A stretch of DNA of 64,000 bases from SABI01 sp963678555 (GTDB lineage: Bacteria > Spirochaetota > Spirochaetia > Sphaerochaetales > Sphaerochaetaceae). Both the position numbers and the translations under genes were made by a program. Numbering within the stretch: the stretch's first letter is position 1; each line of letters starts with the position of its first letter. The stretch lies in assembly GCA_963678555.2 (NCBI GenBank), contig CAXXJA010000002.1, positions 124,001-188,000 on the forward strand. The letters are read 5' to 3'. Under the pieces are notes generated by a model. That model searched no databases. It saw only the letters and a program-made list of their open reading frames with translations, and was not told where the DNA came from. Positions 49,843 to 58,832 of the stretch are shown here, piece after piece.

Positions 49843-50727
49843 ATGAAAGAGATTGGAATAATCGGAGCAGGTGCGATGGGAAAAGGCATTGCCGCAAACT
49901 GTCAGAAGGCCGGGTATCGGGTGACAGCCTTCAAGCGGATGATTGATGAGAATGACGAGAAGATTCTCTACCTGAGAGACCATGGAGTATCGATCACTTC
50001 AGACCTGCAGAAGATCTACTCCTCAAGTGACATACTGCTCACCTGTCTTTCCGACTCACCGACGATGGAGTCTCTGATGCTTGGAGAACAGGGTCTGCTC
50101 AGCTCTGAGTCCACCAGAATCAGGATCGTTATAGATTTTACGACTGCATTACCTGAATCTACCCAGAAGATCGCTTCGCGGCTTCAGGAAAAAGGTATTT
50201 CCATGCTTGATGCTCCCATGACCAGAGGCCCGAAGCAGGCGGAGGAGGGGACGATCAACCTCGTTGTCGGCGGCCCGCTGGATGTATTCGAGACCTATAG
50301 GCCACTGCTTGAATCTGTCTCTGCCAATATCGTCTACGCCGGTCCTCACGGCGCAGGGAACACGGTGAAACTGATGAACAATTTCATGTCGTTGATGACC
50401 AGAGCCGCAGGTTCCATCACGGCTCTCCTCATCCAGAGAAAAGGGGTCTCTCTGGAAGCTTTCAGAGACTTCATCAGCGTAAGTGGAGGCAACAGTGCCG
50501 GTTTCCAGGCTGTCATGCAGAGTATTCTGGAAGATGATTTTTCCCCGTCCTTTGCACTCAGGCTTGCCCATAAGGACCTGAGATACAATAAGATGGTTTT
50601 CGAAGATTCTGCTAATGAGCTTCTTGATGTCACTCTGAACTATTATCGGGAAGCTGAAGAAGCAGGCTACGGAGATGCAGACACCAATGCAATCTATCAG
50701 AGTCTGAAGGCCCAGATAGAGGGATAG
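49843..50727 (+). CDS. 3-hydroxyisobutyrate dehydrogenase-like oxidoreductase
   Basis: A 294-residue beta-hydroxyacid dehydrogenase. The NAD(P) loop GIIGAGAMGKGIA opens the protein; DAPMTRGPKQAEEGT near residue 120 is the substrate-binding loop and GNTVKLMNNF near 168 includes the catalytic Lys. AHKDLRYNK near 240 is also typical. ATG 49843 is chosen 7 bases after AGGAG. Likely an oxidoreductase acting on a 3-hydroxy acid such as tartronate semialdehyde or hydroxyisobutyrate; position with an MFS exporter gives no substrate clue. Confidence 0.88.
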   Translation: MKEIGIIGAGAMGKGIAANCQKAGYRVTAFKRMIDENDEKILYLRDHGVSITSDLQKIYSSSDILLTCLSDSPTMESLMLGEQGLLSSESTRIRIVIDFTTALPESTQKIASRLQEKGISMLDAPMTRGPKQAEEGTINLVVGGPLDVFETYRPLLESVSANIVYAGPHGAGNTVKLMNNFMSLMTRAAGSITALLIQRKGVSLEAFRDFISVSGGNSAGFQAVMQSILEDDFSPSFALRLAHKDLRYNKMVFEDSANELLDVTLNYYREAEEAGYGDADTNAIYQSLKAQIEG

Positions 50728-51314
50728 CAGTTCCAGTGCAGTGCGGAGAGTTCTTTCTCCGCACGTGAATCACGGACAGATGGGCTGTCAGTGTGTAGGC
50801 TCCTGGAGCAGCTGGTTTCATCGTTCGCGGTGATGCCGGCTCCTATCGTGCTGAACTGCTCGGGATGAGCCCATTCTTCCAAAACGGGTAGAGGGGTTCT
50901 GTACTTCAAAAGGAGAAAGTGCCGGTCAATGATCATCACGAATATTTCCTCCTGATTCATGAAAGTATTCAGTACTCTTTCTGTTTCAGAAATTCAGTAA
51001 AAACACTAATAGGCAGTAAAATATTCGATATCATAACGATGGTATATCCGCTACAAAACGTTATATAGCAGTAAAATTATGGACAAACTTAGTAAAAAAC
51101 GTCAGATATGAGATGAGAAGGGAACAGCAATGTACTGAAATCACAGAAGATCGATAGGCGCTGCACTCTTGATTTCCGGTTGTACCTGCCCGATTGTGCT
51201 GTACCGGTTTTCGTCTCTTCGGTGGAACCTTTCCGTATCACAGACTCTCCAGGCTGTTTCCTGTCCGGCCGTGATGTCATGGTTTTTTTTGTTGTATAAT
51301 TATTGAATAAAACC
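50728..51314. other. Intergenic region before the tct operon
   Basis: About 590 bases without a supported gene. A 9-base perfect hairpin GTGCGGAGA/TCTCCGCAC (50741-50749 and 50756-50764) just after the dehydrogenase stop may end that transcript. AT-rich sequence with repeated CAGTAAAA-type segments follows to about 51090. Minus-strand frames of 63-87 codons have no ribosome sites and are not called. Confidence 0.45.
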
Positions 51315-51343
51315 TTGAAAATTCAGAAAAATCACCGTATAAA
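51315..51343 (+). promoter_or_regulatory. Promoter of the tctCBA operon
   Basis: TTGAAA (51315-51320) and TATAAA (51338-51343) with a 17-base spacer, 55 bases before the start codon. Confidence 0.6.
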
Positions 51344-51397
51344 TATACAGAAGCTTGAAGGGTGATACCCTTTCGGTAACCAGATTTGGAGGTTAAT

Positions 51398-52426
51398 GTG
51401 AAAAGATCAATATTCGTTGTGCTTATCATCATGATGGTGTTCAGTCTATCAGCAGCAGGTCAGGGTGAGTCATCCGTTGCAGAATACCCGAAAGGTGCTA
51501 TCACGATGATCGTACCCTACGGCGCCGGCGGTACGACTGATGTGACGGGGCGTAAGTTCGCTGCTGCTCTGCAGAAGCAGCTTGGGGTTCCGGTGACGGT
51601 GCAGAATGTGTCTGGAGCCTCCGGTTCGGTTGGTGCGAAGGCCGTTCTTGATGCGAAGCCTGACGGATACACGGTCCATTACACTGCCGATTCACTCGGT
51701 ACCCAGCAGGTGATGGGTATCAGCGATATGAGCTATGATGACTTTACTCCTATCATGGCTGTCGTGAACGACCCGAAGGTGATTGTTGTCAAGGGTGATT
51801 CACAGTACCTGACTCTGGAAGATCTGCTGGATGAAATGAAGAACAACCCGGGCAAGGTAAAGATGTCCTACACCGGTCCTGGCGGTTCAGGTCATGTGCA
51901 GGCGCTTATCTTTGAGGAACAGGGGTACGATATGGCCCTCACCGCCTATCCCGGCGGAGGAGACTGCATCATCGCCGTTCTCGGTGATCAGGTTGATTTC
52001 ACGAACTCGAATTTTTCCACGATAGGCAAGTACCTGGAAAGCGGTGACCTGAGACTCCTGGGTATTTCTGCTCTTGACAGACTTCCCGGGTATCCCGAAG
52101 TGCCGACACTCGCCGATGTGGATCCGGGGTTCACCGAATACCTGTCCATTCCTTTTACCCCGCTTTCCCTTGTAGTTGATAAGGATGTGGATGCACAGGT
52201 GGTCAAGGTCCTCAGAGATGCTTCTCTCAAGGCTGTTCAGGATCCCGAGTGGTTGTCATTCGTTGAGGAAAAGAACCTTGAGGAACTGTACAGGAAGTAC
52301 CCTGAGGTCGATGATATCAAGGCCTTCTACGATGAGTGGAAATCCATTGTCACCTATCTGCTGTATGATGCAGGGGCGACAAAACACAACCCGGCTGAGT
52401 TCGGTATCAAGAGACTCTCGGAATAA
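51398..52426 (+). CDS. tctC: Tripartite tricarboxylate transporter substrate-binding protein
   Basis: A 342-residue Bug/TctC-type periplasmic receptor. The signal peptide spans about residues 1-20 (ending LSAAGQG). ITMIVPYGAGGTTDVTGR is the conserved start of the mature fold and GVPVTVQNVSGASGS the next. The GTG start at 51398 follows GGAGGT; an upstream TTG at 51386 overlaps that site. It delivers a carboxylate (citrate, tartrate-like or other) to the TctAB membrane complex. The substrate is not predictable. Confidence 0.92.
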   Translation: MKRSIFVVLIIMMVFSLSAAGQGESSVAEYPKGAITMIVPYGAGGTTDVTGRKFAAALQKQLGVPVTVQNVSGASGSVGAKAVLDAKPDGYTVHYTADSLGTQQVMGISDMSYDDFTPIMAVVNDPKVIVVKGDSQYLTLEDLLDEMKNNPGKVKMSYTGPGGSGHVQALIFEEQGYDMALTAYPGGGDCIIAVLGDQVDFTNSNFSTIGKYLESGDLRLLGISALDRLPGYPEVPTLADVDPGFTEYLSIPFTPLSLVVDKDVDAQVVKVLRDASLKAVQDPEWLSFVEEKNLEELYRKYPEVDDIKAFYDEWKSIVTYLLYDAGATKHNPAEFGIKRLSE

Positions 52427-52428
52427 TC

Positions 52429-52908
52429 GTGAAAAGCCTGATTTCCCTCCTGCGCGGGAATACCCACGCAGGAGAATCACTGGTATTCGGGACACTCGGT
52501 GTGTCCCTTTTCGTGTACTCACTGTACGCACACTATCAGGAAGAGGTAGCATGGAAGCTCTCTCCCTATCTCTTCCCGATCTTTATCGCATTCTTCCTGG
52601 TCCTGGTGGCTGTTGCGATGATGATTCAGGGCAAACGGAAGGGCGGGGAACAGAGCGCCTCAGGTGAAGGGTCAACTGGTCTCTCCAAGAGAGTCTTCGG
52701 GTTCACATCTCTTGTTGTGATCTATTATATCCTGATGCCGTTACTCGGGTTTCTCGTGACCGACACCCTGATGCTGATGCTGTTTTTCCTCTTTCTGGGG
52801 GTGCGACCTTGGTGGAAGGCTCTTCTGTTCTCGGGAACTCTTACCTACCTGATATACGCTGTCTTCCAGCTCCTTCTCCATGTACGTCTGCCTCAGGGGG
52901 TCTTGTAA
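52429..52908 (+). CDS. tctB: Tripartite tricarboxylate transporter small membrane subunit
   Basis: A 159-residue TctB protein with four predicted helices (about 15-32, 45-65, 92-112 and 118-150). The order and size fit the 4-helix subunit. GTG start, 2 bases after the tctC stop, with a weak ribosome site, so translation is probably coupled. The final A of its TAA is the first base of the tctA ATG. Confidence 0.9.
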   Translation: MKSLISLLRGNTHAGESLVFGTLGVSLFVYSLYAHYQEEVAWKLSPYLFPIFIAFFLVLVAVAMMIQGKRKGGEQSASGEGSTGLSKRVFGFTSLVVIYYILMPLLGFLVTDTLMLMLFFLFLGVRPWWKALLFSGTLTYLIYAVFQLLLHVRLPQGVL

Positions 52909-54395
52909 TGGATTTCACACATATACTGCAGTATATGATAGAACCCCGTTTTATCCTCTTCGTTCTGATGGGTTCTCTCTCAGGACTGTTTGTCGGGTCG
53001 ATACCGGGACTATCAGTCACGATGGCAACGGCCATCCTGGTCTCCATCACCTATACATGGGCTACCAGTGATGCGCTGGGACTCATCATGGGACTGTATG
53101 TCGTGGGTGTGTTCAGCGGTGCTCTATCAGCCATCCTTATCAATATCCCGGGTGCGCCTTCTTCCGTCGTCACGACCTTTGACGGACATCCGATGGCGAA
53201 AAAAGGAGAAGCTCACAAGGCTCTCAAGTTCGCGACCGTCTATTCATTTGTCGGATCAGTCTTTGGTCTGGTTATGCTGTTTCTCCTTGGCAAACCGATC
53301 AGTATTCTGGCAATCAAGTTCCAGCCTATGGATTATTTCCTTCTTGCCGCATTCGGCCTGTCCGCTGTCGGTTCACTGACAGGAGAGTCTTTCACCAAAG
53401 GGATGGTGAGTGTCCTGGCCGGGCTGTTCCTCTCCATGATCGGACTCGACTCGGTCCTGGGAACACCCCGTCTGACGATGGGAATCTGGAATCTTCAGTC
53501 CGGAATCCCCATCGTTCCGGCACTTGTCGGTCTCTTTGGTTTCTCCGAAGTCCTTACGGTCATCTCGGAAGGAGATGTGTATGCCCAGATCTCGAAGGTG
53601 GAAAAGGCTCGTGTGAAATTCAGTGAACTGAGCAGACATTTCCTTCACTCCCTGTATTACAGCACGATTGGAACGCTTGTCGGGGCCCTTCCCGGTGCGG
53701 GGGGGCCTGTCGCTTCTTTCCTGGCGTATTCTGAAGCTAAGCGGATCGTGAAGGAACCCGACGTTCCCTTCGGGGAAGGAGCAGAAGAGGGGATCGTCGC
53801 TTCGGAGGCAAGTAACAATGCCTGTATCGGAGGAGCACTGATTCCCATGCTGACCCTCGCCGTCCCGGGCGACGCTGTGACGGCAATCATCCTGTCAGTG
53901 TTCTACGTACACGGCCTTCAGCCAGGTCCTATGTTCATCCAGACTCAGCCTGAGCTCTTCGCTGTGATCGTTGCCGGGGGTCTTATAGGGGCTGTTGCCC
54001 TGCTGCTGATCGGATTGTTCATAGCCCCCCATATGGCGAAGGTCATCTCGGTACCGAAGAACATCCTTCTGCCGACAGTAACAGTCCTGTGTATTATCGG
54101 GGCCTACGCCTACAACACGAGAATGTTCGATGTACTGCTCATGATGATCTTCGGTGTTGCCGGATACTTCATGAGGCGTCACGGCTATTCGGTAGCACCT
54201 CTCACCCTTGCCCTGGTTCTCGGTAAGATGATGGACGATAATTTCAGGAGGGCAGTCTCTCTTGCCGTCTCGGAAGACAACATGCTCCTGGCTCTGTTCG
54301 GCCGCCCCATCACCCTGACGCTGCTCACACTGACAGGTATCACAGTTCTGATGAACTTTCCCATCTGGAAGAAGCTGAAACGATCCTGGGGATAG
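52908..54395 (+). CDS. tctA: Tripartite tricarboxylate transporter large membrane subunit
   Basis: A 495-residue TctA protein with about twelve predicted helices. SIPGLSVTMATAILVSITY near residue 32 and GALPGAGGPVASFLAYSEAKR near 265 are the two conserved substrate-loop signatures. GGALIPMLTLAVPGDAV near 310 is also typical. The start at 52908 shares one base with the tctB stop; the longer frame to 52809 lies within tctB. Uses an ion gradient to import the carboxylate bound by TctC. Confidence 0.94.
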   Translation: MDFTHILQYMIEPRFILFVLMGSLSGLFVGSIPGLSVTMATAILVSITYTWATSDALGLIMGLYVVGVFSGALSAILINIPGAPSSVVTTFDGHPMAKKGEAHKALKFATVYSFVGSVFGLVMLFLLGKPISILAIKFQPMDYFLLAAFGLSAVGSLTGESFTKGMVSVLAGLFLSMIGLDSVLGTPRLTMGIWNLQSGIPIVPALVGLFGFSEVLTVISEGDVYAQISKVEKARVKFSELSRHFLHSLYYSTIGTLVGALPGAGGPVASFLAYSEAKRIVKEPDVPFGEGAEEGIVASEASNNACIGGALIPMLTLAVPGDAVTAIILSVFYVHGLQPGPMFIQTQPELFAVIVAGGLIGAVALLLIGLFIAPHMAKVISVPKNILLPTVTVLCIIGAYAYNTRMFDVLLMMIFGVAGYFMRRHGYSVAPLTLALVLGKMMDDNFRRAVSLAVSEDNMLLALFGRPITLTLLTLTGITVLMNFPIWKKLKRSWG

Positions 54396-54608
54396 CCTTC
54401 CCTGCACACTGAACGCGAGAGTCGGTTTCAATAGCTGACTTCTCACGTGCCAGTGAAGAAGCCCGACTCCTGTGTTGAACGGATTGCCGGTGAATCTGAT
54501 AACACCGAATGTCTTCAGGAAGGGCTCACAAACGGCAGGATATCTTTTCAAGAGACGGATGGGAGCGAACCCTTCGAGGCAATCGTGACTGCTTTGGCGC
54601 TTCAGGTG

Positions 54609-54646
54609 AAAAAAGAGGTACGGAAGTCATGCTTCTTCCGCACCTC
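54609..54646 (-). terminator. Intrinsic terminator of the minus-strand ABC operon
   Basis: GAGGT and CGGAAG on one arm pair with CTTCCG and ACCTC on the other with one mismatch. On the minus strand TTTTTT follows (54609-54614). It lies about 45 bases after the permease stop and also separates it from the convergent tctA. Confidence 0.8.
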
Positions 54647-54690
54647 ACGGCAGCGTGTTCTGTGTGTATGCAAACGGTCGTCTCCGGCCT

Positions 54691-55506
54691 CTAGCCCTTC
54701 ACTGCTCCCATGGTGAGTCCCTTGACGACATACTTCTGGAAGATCATCGTGAGGATGATGGCAGGGGTCATGATGGCAACTGCGGCAGCCATCACTCCGC
54801 CCCAGTCAACCTCCGCATAGCTCATAAAGTTGTAGACGGCGATCGGAAGGGTTCTGGTCTTCTCCATCGAAAGGACCTGGCTGAACATGAAGTTGTTCCA
54901 GCTGAAGATGAACGAGAGAGTCACGCTGGTGACGATTCCCGGCACACTGAGCGGAATGATGATCGAAACGAACGCATGCTGCATTGTTGCCCCGTCGACC
55001 ATTGCCGATTCCTCCATCTCCCGTGGAACGGTCTCGAAATAGCTGCTCATGATCCACACCACGACCGGAAGGGCTATCAGGATATGTGAAAGGATCAGGG
55101 CTGTGTAGGAGTCCATCAGTCCCAGGCGGCTGAAGACGATGTACCACGGCATCAGGAACGAGATACCCGGCATCAGTCGTGCGACGAGGATCAGGACAGA
55201 TAACTTCTTCTGGTGAAACCGGGCTATGGAGTACGCTGCAGGAAGACCGAGCAGCAGAGAGAAACCGACCGCAGCGACACCGACTATCATGGAATTCTTC
55301 AAGTAGAGAAGGAAGTTCTGTTCGTTGAACACTTTGTAGAAGTTCACCATGGTAGGGTTGAAGAGGAACTTCGGCGGCCAGCTGATGATATCTACCTGCG
55401 TCTTGAAGGCAGACATCAGCATCCACAGGAATGGAAATATCATCGGGATGATGATGATCAGAACGATGACCGGGAACAGAATTCTGAAGCGTAATGATTG
55501 TTTCAT
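54691..55506 (-). CDS. Sugar ABC transporter permease, MalG type (second system)
   Basis: A 271-residue permease with six predicted helices, first at residues 9-31. The EAA loop, SAMVDGATMQHAFVSIIIPLSVPG, is near residue 185. Last gene of the minus-strand operon, 12 bases after the MalF-type permease. AAAAGGAGA precedes the ATG. No ATPase gene is adjacent, as in the first sugar system. Confidence 0.93.
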   Translation of the reverse strand: MKQSLRFRILFPVIVLIIIIPMIFPFLWMLMSAFKTQVDIISWPPKFLFNPTMVNFYKVFNEQNFLLYLKNSMIVGVAAVGFSLLLGLPAAYSIARFHQKKLSVLILVARLMPGISFLMPWYIVFSRLGLMDSYTALILSHILIALPVVVWIMSSYFETVPREMEESAMVDGATMQHAFVSIIIPLSVPGIVTSVTLSFIFSWNNFMFSQVLSMEKTRTLPIAVYNFMSYAEVDWGGVMAAAVAIMTPAIILTMIFQKYVVKGLTMGAVKG

Positions 55507-55518
55507 AGCGTTCTCCTT

Positions 55519-56397
55519 TTACAGCTCAAACCGTTTTCTCAGTTTCATCACCCCGAGGGAAAACAGCAGAACGAGGAAGAAGAGAAACACAAGAATGCTC
55601 GATGCCTGTCCGAGGTTGAAGTACTCGAAACTATATTTATAGGCAAGTATATTGAGAGTTTCGGAGGCATATCCCGGGCCTCCACCAGTCATTGCATAGA
55701 TAATATCGTATGTCTTCAGTGCATCGACTGCCCGGAGAATGATTGCCGTGAGAATCGTGGGCGTTATCATGGGAAGCGTGATCCTGAAGAAAATCTGCAC
55801 GGGAGTAGCTCCATCAACCTTTGCCGATTCATACGGCTCACTTGAAAGGCCGGCAAGCCCGGCGAGGACTATCAACGCTATCATCGGAGTCCACTGCCAT
55901 ATATCAACAAGCATCAGGGACGGAAGTACCGAACTGCTGTCGGTCACCCATCCGCTCTGTGGCAGGCCGAACAGGGACAGTACATAGTTGAGAAATCCGA
56001 TGGTAGGATCGTAAAACAGGTTGAATACGATACCGACAGCAACCGGAGTTGCTACAAGGGGGAGAAGCAGGATGAACTTGAGCGGGTTCTTGCCTCTGAA
56101 TTCACGGTTGAGTATCACCGCTATAGTGAGACCAAGCACGGCTTCTGCGAGAACAGCCCCTATGGTGAAGTAGAAGGTTCTTCCCACTGCATCAATGAAT
56201 CTGGGCTCGCTGAGAATCTTCATGTACGAAGAGAGACCGGCAAACACCAGGGGCCTGCCGGATGTGAGTGTCCAGTCAGAGAAGCTGATGAAGAGGGTAT
56301 ACAGTACCGGAAATACCATAAGCGCTATGACAAAAATCAGCGCGGGCAGGGGGAACAGATACTTGAGGTTTCTTTCGAAGAAAGAACTTTTTATCAT
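55519..56397 (-). CDS. Sugar ABC transporter permease, MalF type (second system)
   Basis: A 292-residue permease with six predicted helices, the first at residues 13-33. The EAA loop AKVDGATPVQIFFRITLPMITP is near residue 190, followed by TGGGPGYASETLNI near 240. GGAGGTCATGA directly precedes the ATG. It is only distantly like the MalF-type protein at 41441-42334. Confidence 0.93.
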   Translation of the reverse strand: MIKSSFFERNLKYLFPLPALIFVIALMVFPVLYTLFISFSDWTLTSGRPLVFAGLSSYMKILSEPRFIDAVGRTFYFTIGAVLAEAVLGLTIAVILNREFRGKNPLKFILLLPLVATPVAVGIVFNLFYDPTIGFLNYVLSLFGLPQSGWVTDSSSVLPSLMLVDIWQWTPMIALIVLAGLAGLSSEPYESAKVDGATPVQIFFRITLPMITPTILTAIILRAVDALKTYDIIYAMTGGGPGYASETLNILAYKYSFEYFNLGQASSILVFLFFLVLLFSLGVMKLRKRFEL

Positions 56398-56439
56398 TCA
56401 TGACCTCCTTGTCACACGGTATAAGTGCCTATGCATGTG

Positions 56440-56468
56440 TGGAGGGGACGATGTCACCGCCCCCTCCA
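56440..56468 (-). terminator. Intercistronic stem-loop after the second binding-protein gene
   Basis: TGGAGGGG (56440-56447) pairs with CCCCTCCA (56461-56468). Like the first ABC operon, a stem-loop without T-run sits between the binding-protein and permease genes. Confidence 0.6.
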
Positions 56469-56489
56469 GAAAGTATAGCATAGAAATGA

Positions 56490-57755
56490 TTAGTTGCCGC
56501 CGTATTCTCCGTCGGCCTTGAGAAGGTCATTGACTGCCTTCACCTTTTCAGAAGCAAGTGAAGCAAGCTTCGAACTTGTTCCCTTGGTGTTGATCGATTC
56601 GATCACGACTTCACCGATCAGGTCACGAGCCTGTCCGACAGCACTCATGAACGGACGGTCAAACGGAAAGCCGTTGAGAGCTGCGTGAGCCTGTGTCTCG
56701 ATAAGACCGGGATTCATCATGGCGCGTACTTCCCCGTCCAGCCAGGCCGAGTCTCTTGCCATCGTGATGTTTCTCTTCATCGCCTCGATTGCCAGTTCTT
56801 TGCTGGTTGCCCAGTCAAGGAACTTCTTGGCAGCTTCACTGTTCTTTGATTTGCTGCTCATCGACATACCCCATGAGGCTACGATGAACGGAGAGTCATC
56901 CTTCGGTCCTCTCGGGAGCTGTGCAACACCGACGTCCTCTGCCGGGATCTGAGTCTTAGCAGGGTCAACCACCTGTCCGTAGAAGACGGAAGCATCGGTC
57001 CACATGGCAAGCTTTCCTGCCTGGAATACCGGCATCAGGTTTTCCCAGCTCATGGATACTACACCCTGAGGCCCGTAGTTGCCGAGAAGACGACCATAGT
57101 AACGGATACCTTCAAGTGCTTCAGGTGAGTCAAATACCGCGACATTGTTTTCGAGGTAGCGACCTCCGAAATTGTAGATATAACTCGAGATCTGAGTGAC
57201 CGAAGCTGCGCCCTTTCCCCGGGAACCGAAACCTGCGATGCCGTCCTTGTTCAGTGCTTTTGCAGCAGCCTCAAGCTCTTCGAAGTTTGTCGGGACTGAG
57301 ATTCCGGCAGCCTTGAACAGGTCCTTTCTGTAGTACATGACCTGCCACTCTGTTACCAGAGGGACGATGTAGGCAACACCGTCTTTCTTGCCGATATCGA
57401 CTGCGGGATCAGGATAGTCTGAGAAATCATACGAGTCGAGTGGTGCATACCAGCCGTTCTTTGTAAACAGCAGACCTTCCTGAAGCGGACGGGTCATGAA
57501 GACATCCACTGTCGAGGAACCGGTAGCGAACTCTGTGGTAAGTTTCTGAGTCAGCTGACTTTCCTGGAGGCTTTCGACGTTCACCTTGATTCCTGTTTCA
57601 GCCTCGAACTCGGGAATCACTTCCTTGAGCAGTTCCCCGTACGGATGGTTTGCAAGCAGGACTCTGATTTCCTGCTGCTTCTCTTCTGTACTGCCCTGAG
57701 CAAACAGGGAGAAGGAGATTGCTACGATGAGCACAAGTAATCCAATTTTTTTCAT
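56490..57755 (-). CDS. Extracellular sugar-binding protein of an ABC transporter (second system)
   Basis: A 421-residue family 1 solute-binding protein. Signal peptide residues 1-20, ending SLFAQGSTEE, the spirochaete-like pattern seen in the first system. IRVLLANHPYGELLKEVIPEFE opens the mature domain; DGIAGFGSRGKGAA near 170 is a typical binding loop. GGAGTG precedes the ATG. First gene of the minus-strand transporter operon, divergent from an RpiR-type regulator. Substrate likely a sugar metabolised by the facing kinase/dehydrogenase genes. Confidence 0.93.
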   Translation of the reverse strand: MKKIGLLVLIVAISFSLFAQGSTEEKQQEIRVLLANHPYGELLKEVIPEFEAETGIKVNVESLQESQLTQKLTTEFATGSSTVDVFMTRPLQEGLLFTKNGWYAPLDSYDFSDYPDPAVDIGKKDGVAYIVPLVTEWQVMYYRKDLFKAAGISVPTNFEELEAAAKALNKDGIAGFGSRGKGAASVTQISSYIYNFGGRYLENNVAVFDSPEALEGIRYYGRLLGNYGPQGVVSMSWENLMPVFQAGKLAMWTDASVFYGQVVDPAKTQIPAEDVGVAQLPRGPKDDSPFIVASWGMSMSSKSKNSEAAKKFLDWATSKELAIEAMKRNITMARDSAWLDGEVRAMMNPGLIETQAHAALNGFPFDRPFMSAVGQARDLIGEVVIESINTKGTSSKLASLASEKVKAVNDLLKADGEYGGN

Positions 57756-57847
57756 ATAACACTCCTTTATGAGTTATAGATTCACAGTCAAGTATCAGTG
57801 AGAAATGTCAGAAAGTCAATAAAAATGATAGGTATTCTTCATTTACA

Positions 57848-57862
57848 TGAATATTATTTTCA
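57848..57862. promoter_or_regulatory. Candidate RpiR operator in the divergent region
   Basis: The inverted repeat TGAA-N7-TTCA adjoins TATTAT (57863-57868), a possible -10 of the plus-strand regulator. RpiR proteins often bind TGAAA/TTTCA-type repeats. It lies between the regulator and the ABC operon and could serve both. Confidence 0.35.
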
Positions 57863-57908
57863 TATTATAGTGAAGTGTAGTGGTACCAACGAAAAGAGGA
57901 GAGCCCGT

Positions 57909-58763
57909 ATGAGTGAATACCAGGAACAGAAGCATTGTCTCAACAGCATACGCTCCTCCTATGCGGCCTTGAGTCCCTCCCAGAAGAAGATCGCCGATTA
58001 CATCCTCTCCGATTCTGAAATAGTCGTTCATACGACGATAGATCAGCTTGCCGAGAAGATCGGTACCAGCGAATCGACACTGGTACGGTTCGTCAGGAGA
58101 ATCGGGTTTCGCGGGTATCAGCAGTTCAGAATATCCCTTGCGACGGAGATAGTCGAAAACCGCAACCGTATCTACGAGAATCCCATTGATCCGAGTGACA
58201 ATCTGGTTGATCTGGTATTTTCTTCCGCTATCGACACTCTCACGAAGACCGGGAACATGATCAGGGAGAAGAAGATCAGGAAGGTGGCGAAGATGATGAT
58301 AGAAGCCGATTCGATCTTCCTGTTCGGTCTCGGCGGATCCTATGTGGTTGCCCTCGATGCCTTTCACAAGTTCATCAGGCTGGGCTTGAAAGTTCATCTT
58401 TCGGAGGACTTTCATATGCAGCTTATGAGTGCGAGTCAGGCGGGAGAGAAGGATATCGCTCTCATCTTCAGCCATTCCGGAGTGAACACCGACTCGCTCG
58501 ATATCCGGGAGACCCTCGATGAGGTTTCCTGTCCCGTTATCGCTGTCACCAGCAACGGACGCAGTACCCTCGCAGCTCATGTAGCGTACACGCTGGTCGT
58601 ACACGCACAGAACAATGATATCGTCAATGAGGCTTTCAGTACACGCATCGCTCAGATGGCACTCAATGATGTCCTCTACCTTGCACTTCTTGAACAGTGT
58701 GAGGAACAGGGTGTCTCCAGACTTGAGAGGATGAGAAACACCATCGCGAAACGAAGACTGTGA
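57909..58763 (+). CDS. RpiR/MurR family transcriptional regulator
   Basis: A 284-residue regulator. An N-terminal RpiR helix-turn-helix (LSPSQKKIADYILSD; TTIDQLAEKIGTSESTLVRFVRRIGF, residues 20-70) is followed by a SIS sugar-phosphate-binding domain (FLFGLGGSYVVALD; LIFSHSGVNTDSLD). ATG 57909 is chosen behind AGGAGAG; the frame extends to 57798 without a ribosome site. It senses a sugar phosphate and likely controls the flanking transporter and kinase-dehydrogenase genes. Confidence 0.9.
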   Translation: MSEYQEQKHCLNSIRSSYAALSPSQKKIADYILSDSEIVVHTTIDQLAEKIGTSESTLVRFVRRIGFRGYQQFRISLATEIVENRNRIYENPIDPSDNLVDLVFSSAIDTLTKTGNMIREKKIRKVAKMMIEADSIFLFGLGGSYVVALDAFHKFIRLGLKVHLSEDFHMQLMSASQAGEKDIALIFSHSGVNTDSLDIRETLDEVSCPVIAVTSNGRSTLAAHVAYTLVVHAQNNDIVNEAFSTRIAQMALNDVLYLALLEQCEEQGVSRLERMRNTIAKRRL

Positions 58764-58792
58764 CTTCTGCTGTACAGACAGGGAAGTACGTA

Positions 58793-58798
58793 TATAAT
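58793..58798 (+). promoter_or_regulatory. -10 element of the kinase-dehydrogenase operon
   Basis: A perfect TATAAT with a weak TGTACA 16 bases upstream lies between the regulator stop and the kinase start, so the kinase genes can be transcribed separately. Confidence 0.4.
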
Positions 58799-58832
58799 GA
58801 TCGTGAAATAAGACGAGAAGAAGGGGAAAATA

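Noticed and set aside
50697..50960. 87-codon minus-strand frame after the hydroxyacid dehydrogenase
   Set aside because: No ribosome site, no recognisable domain, and it overlaps the dehydrogenase 3' end and hairpin.
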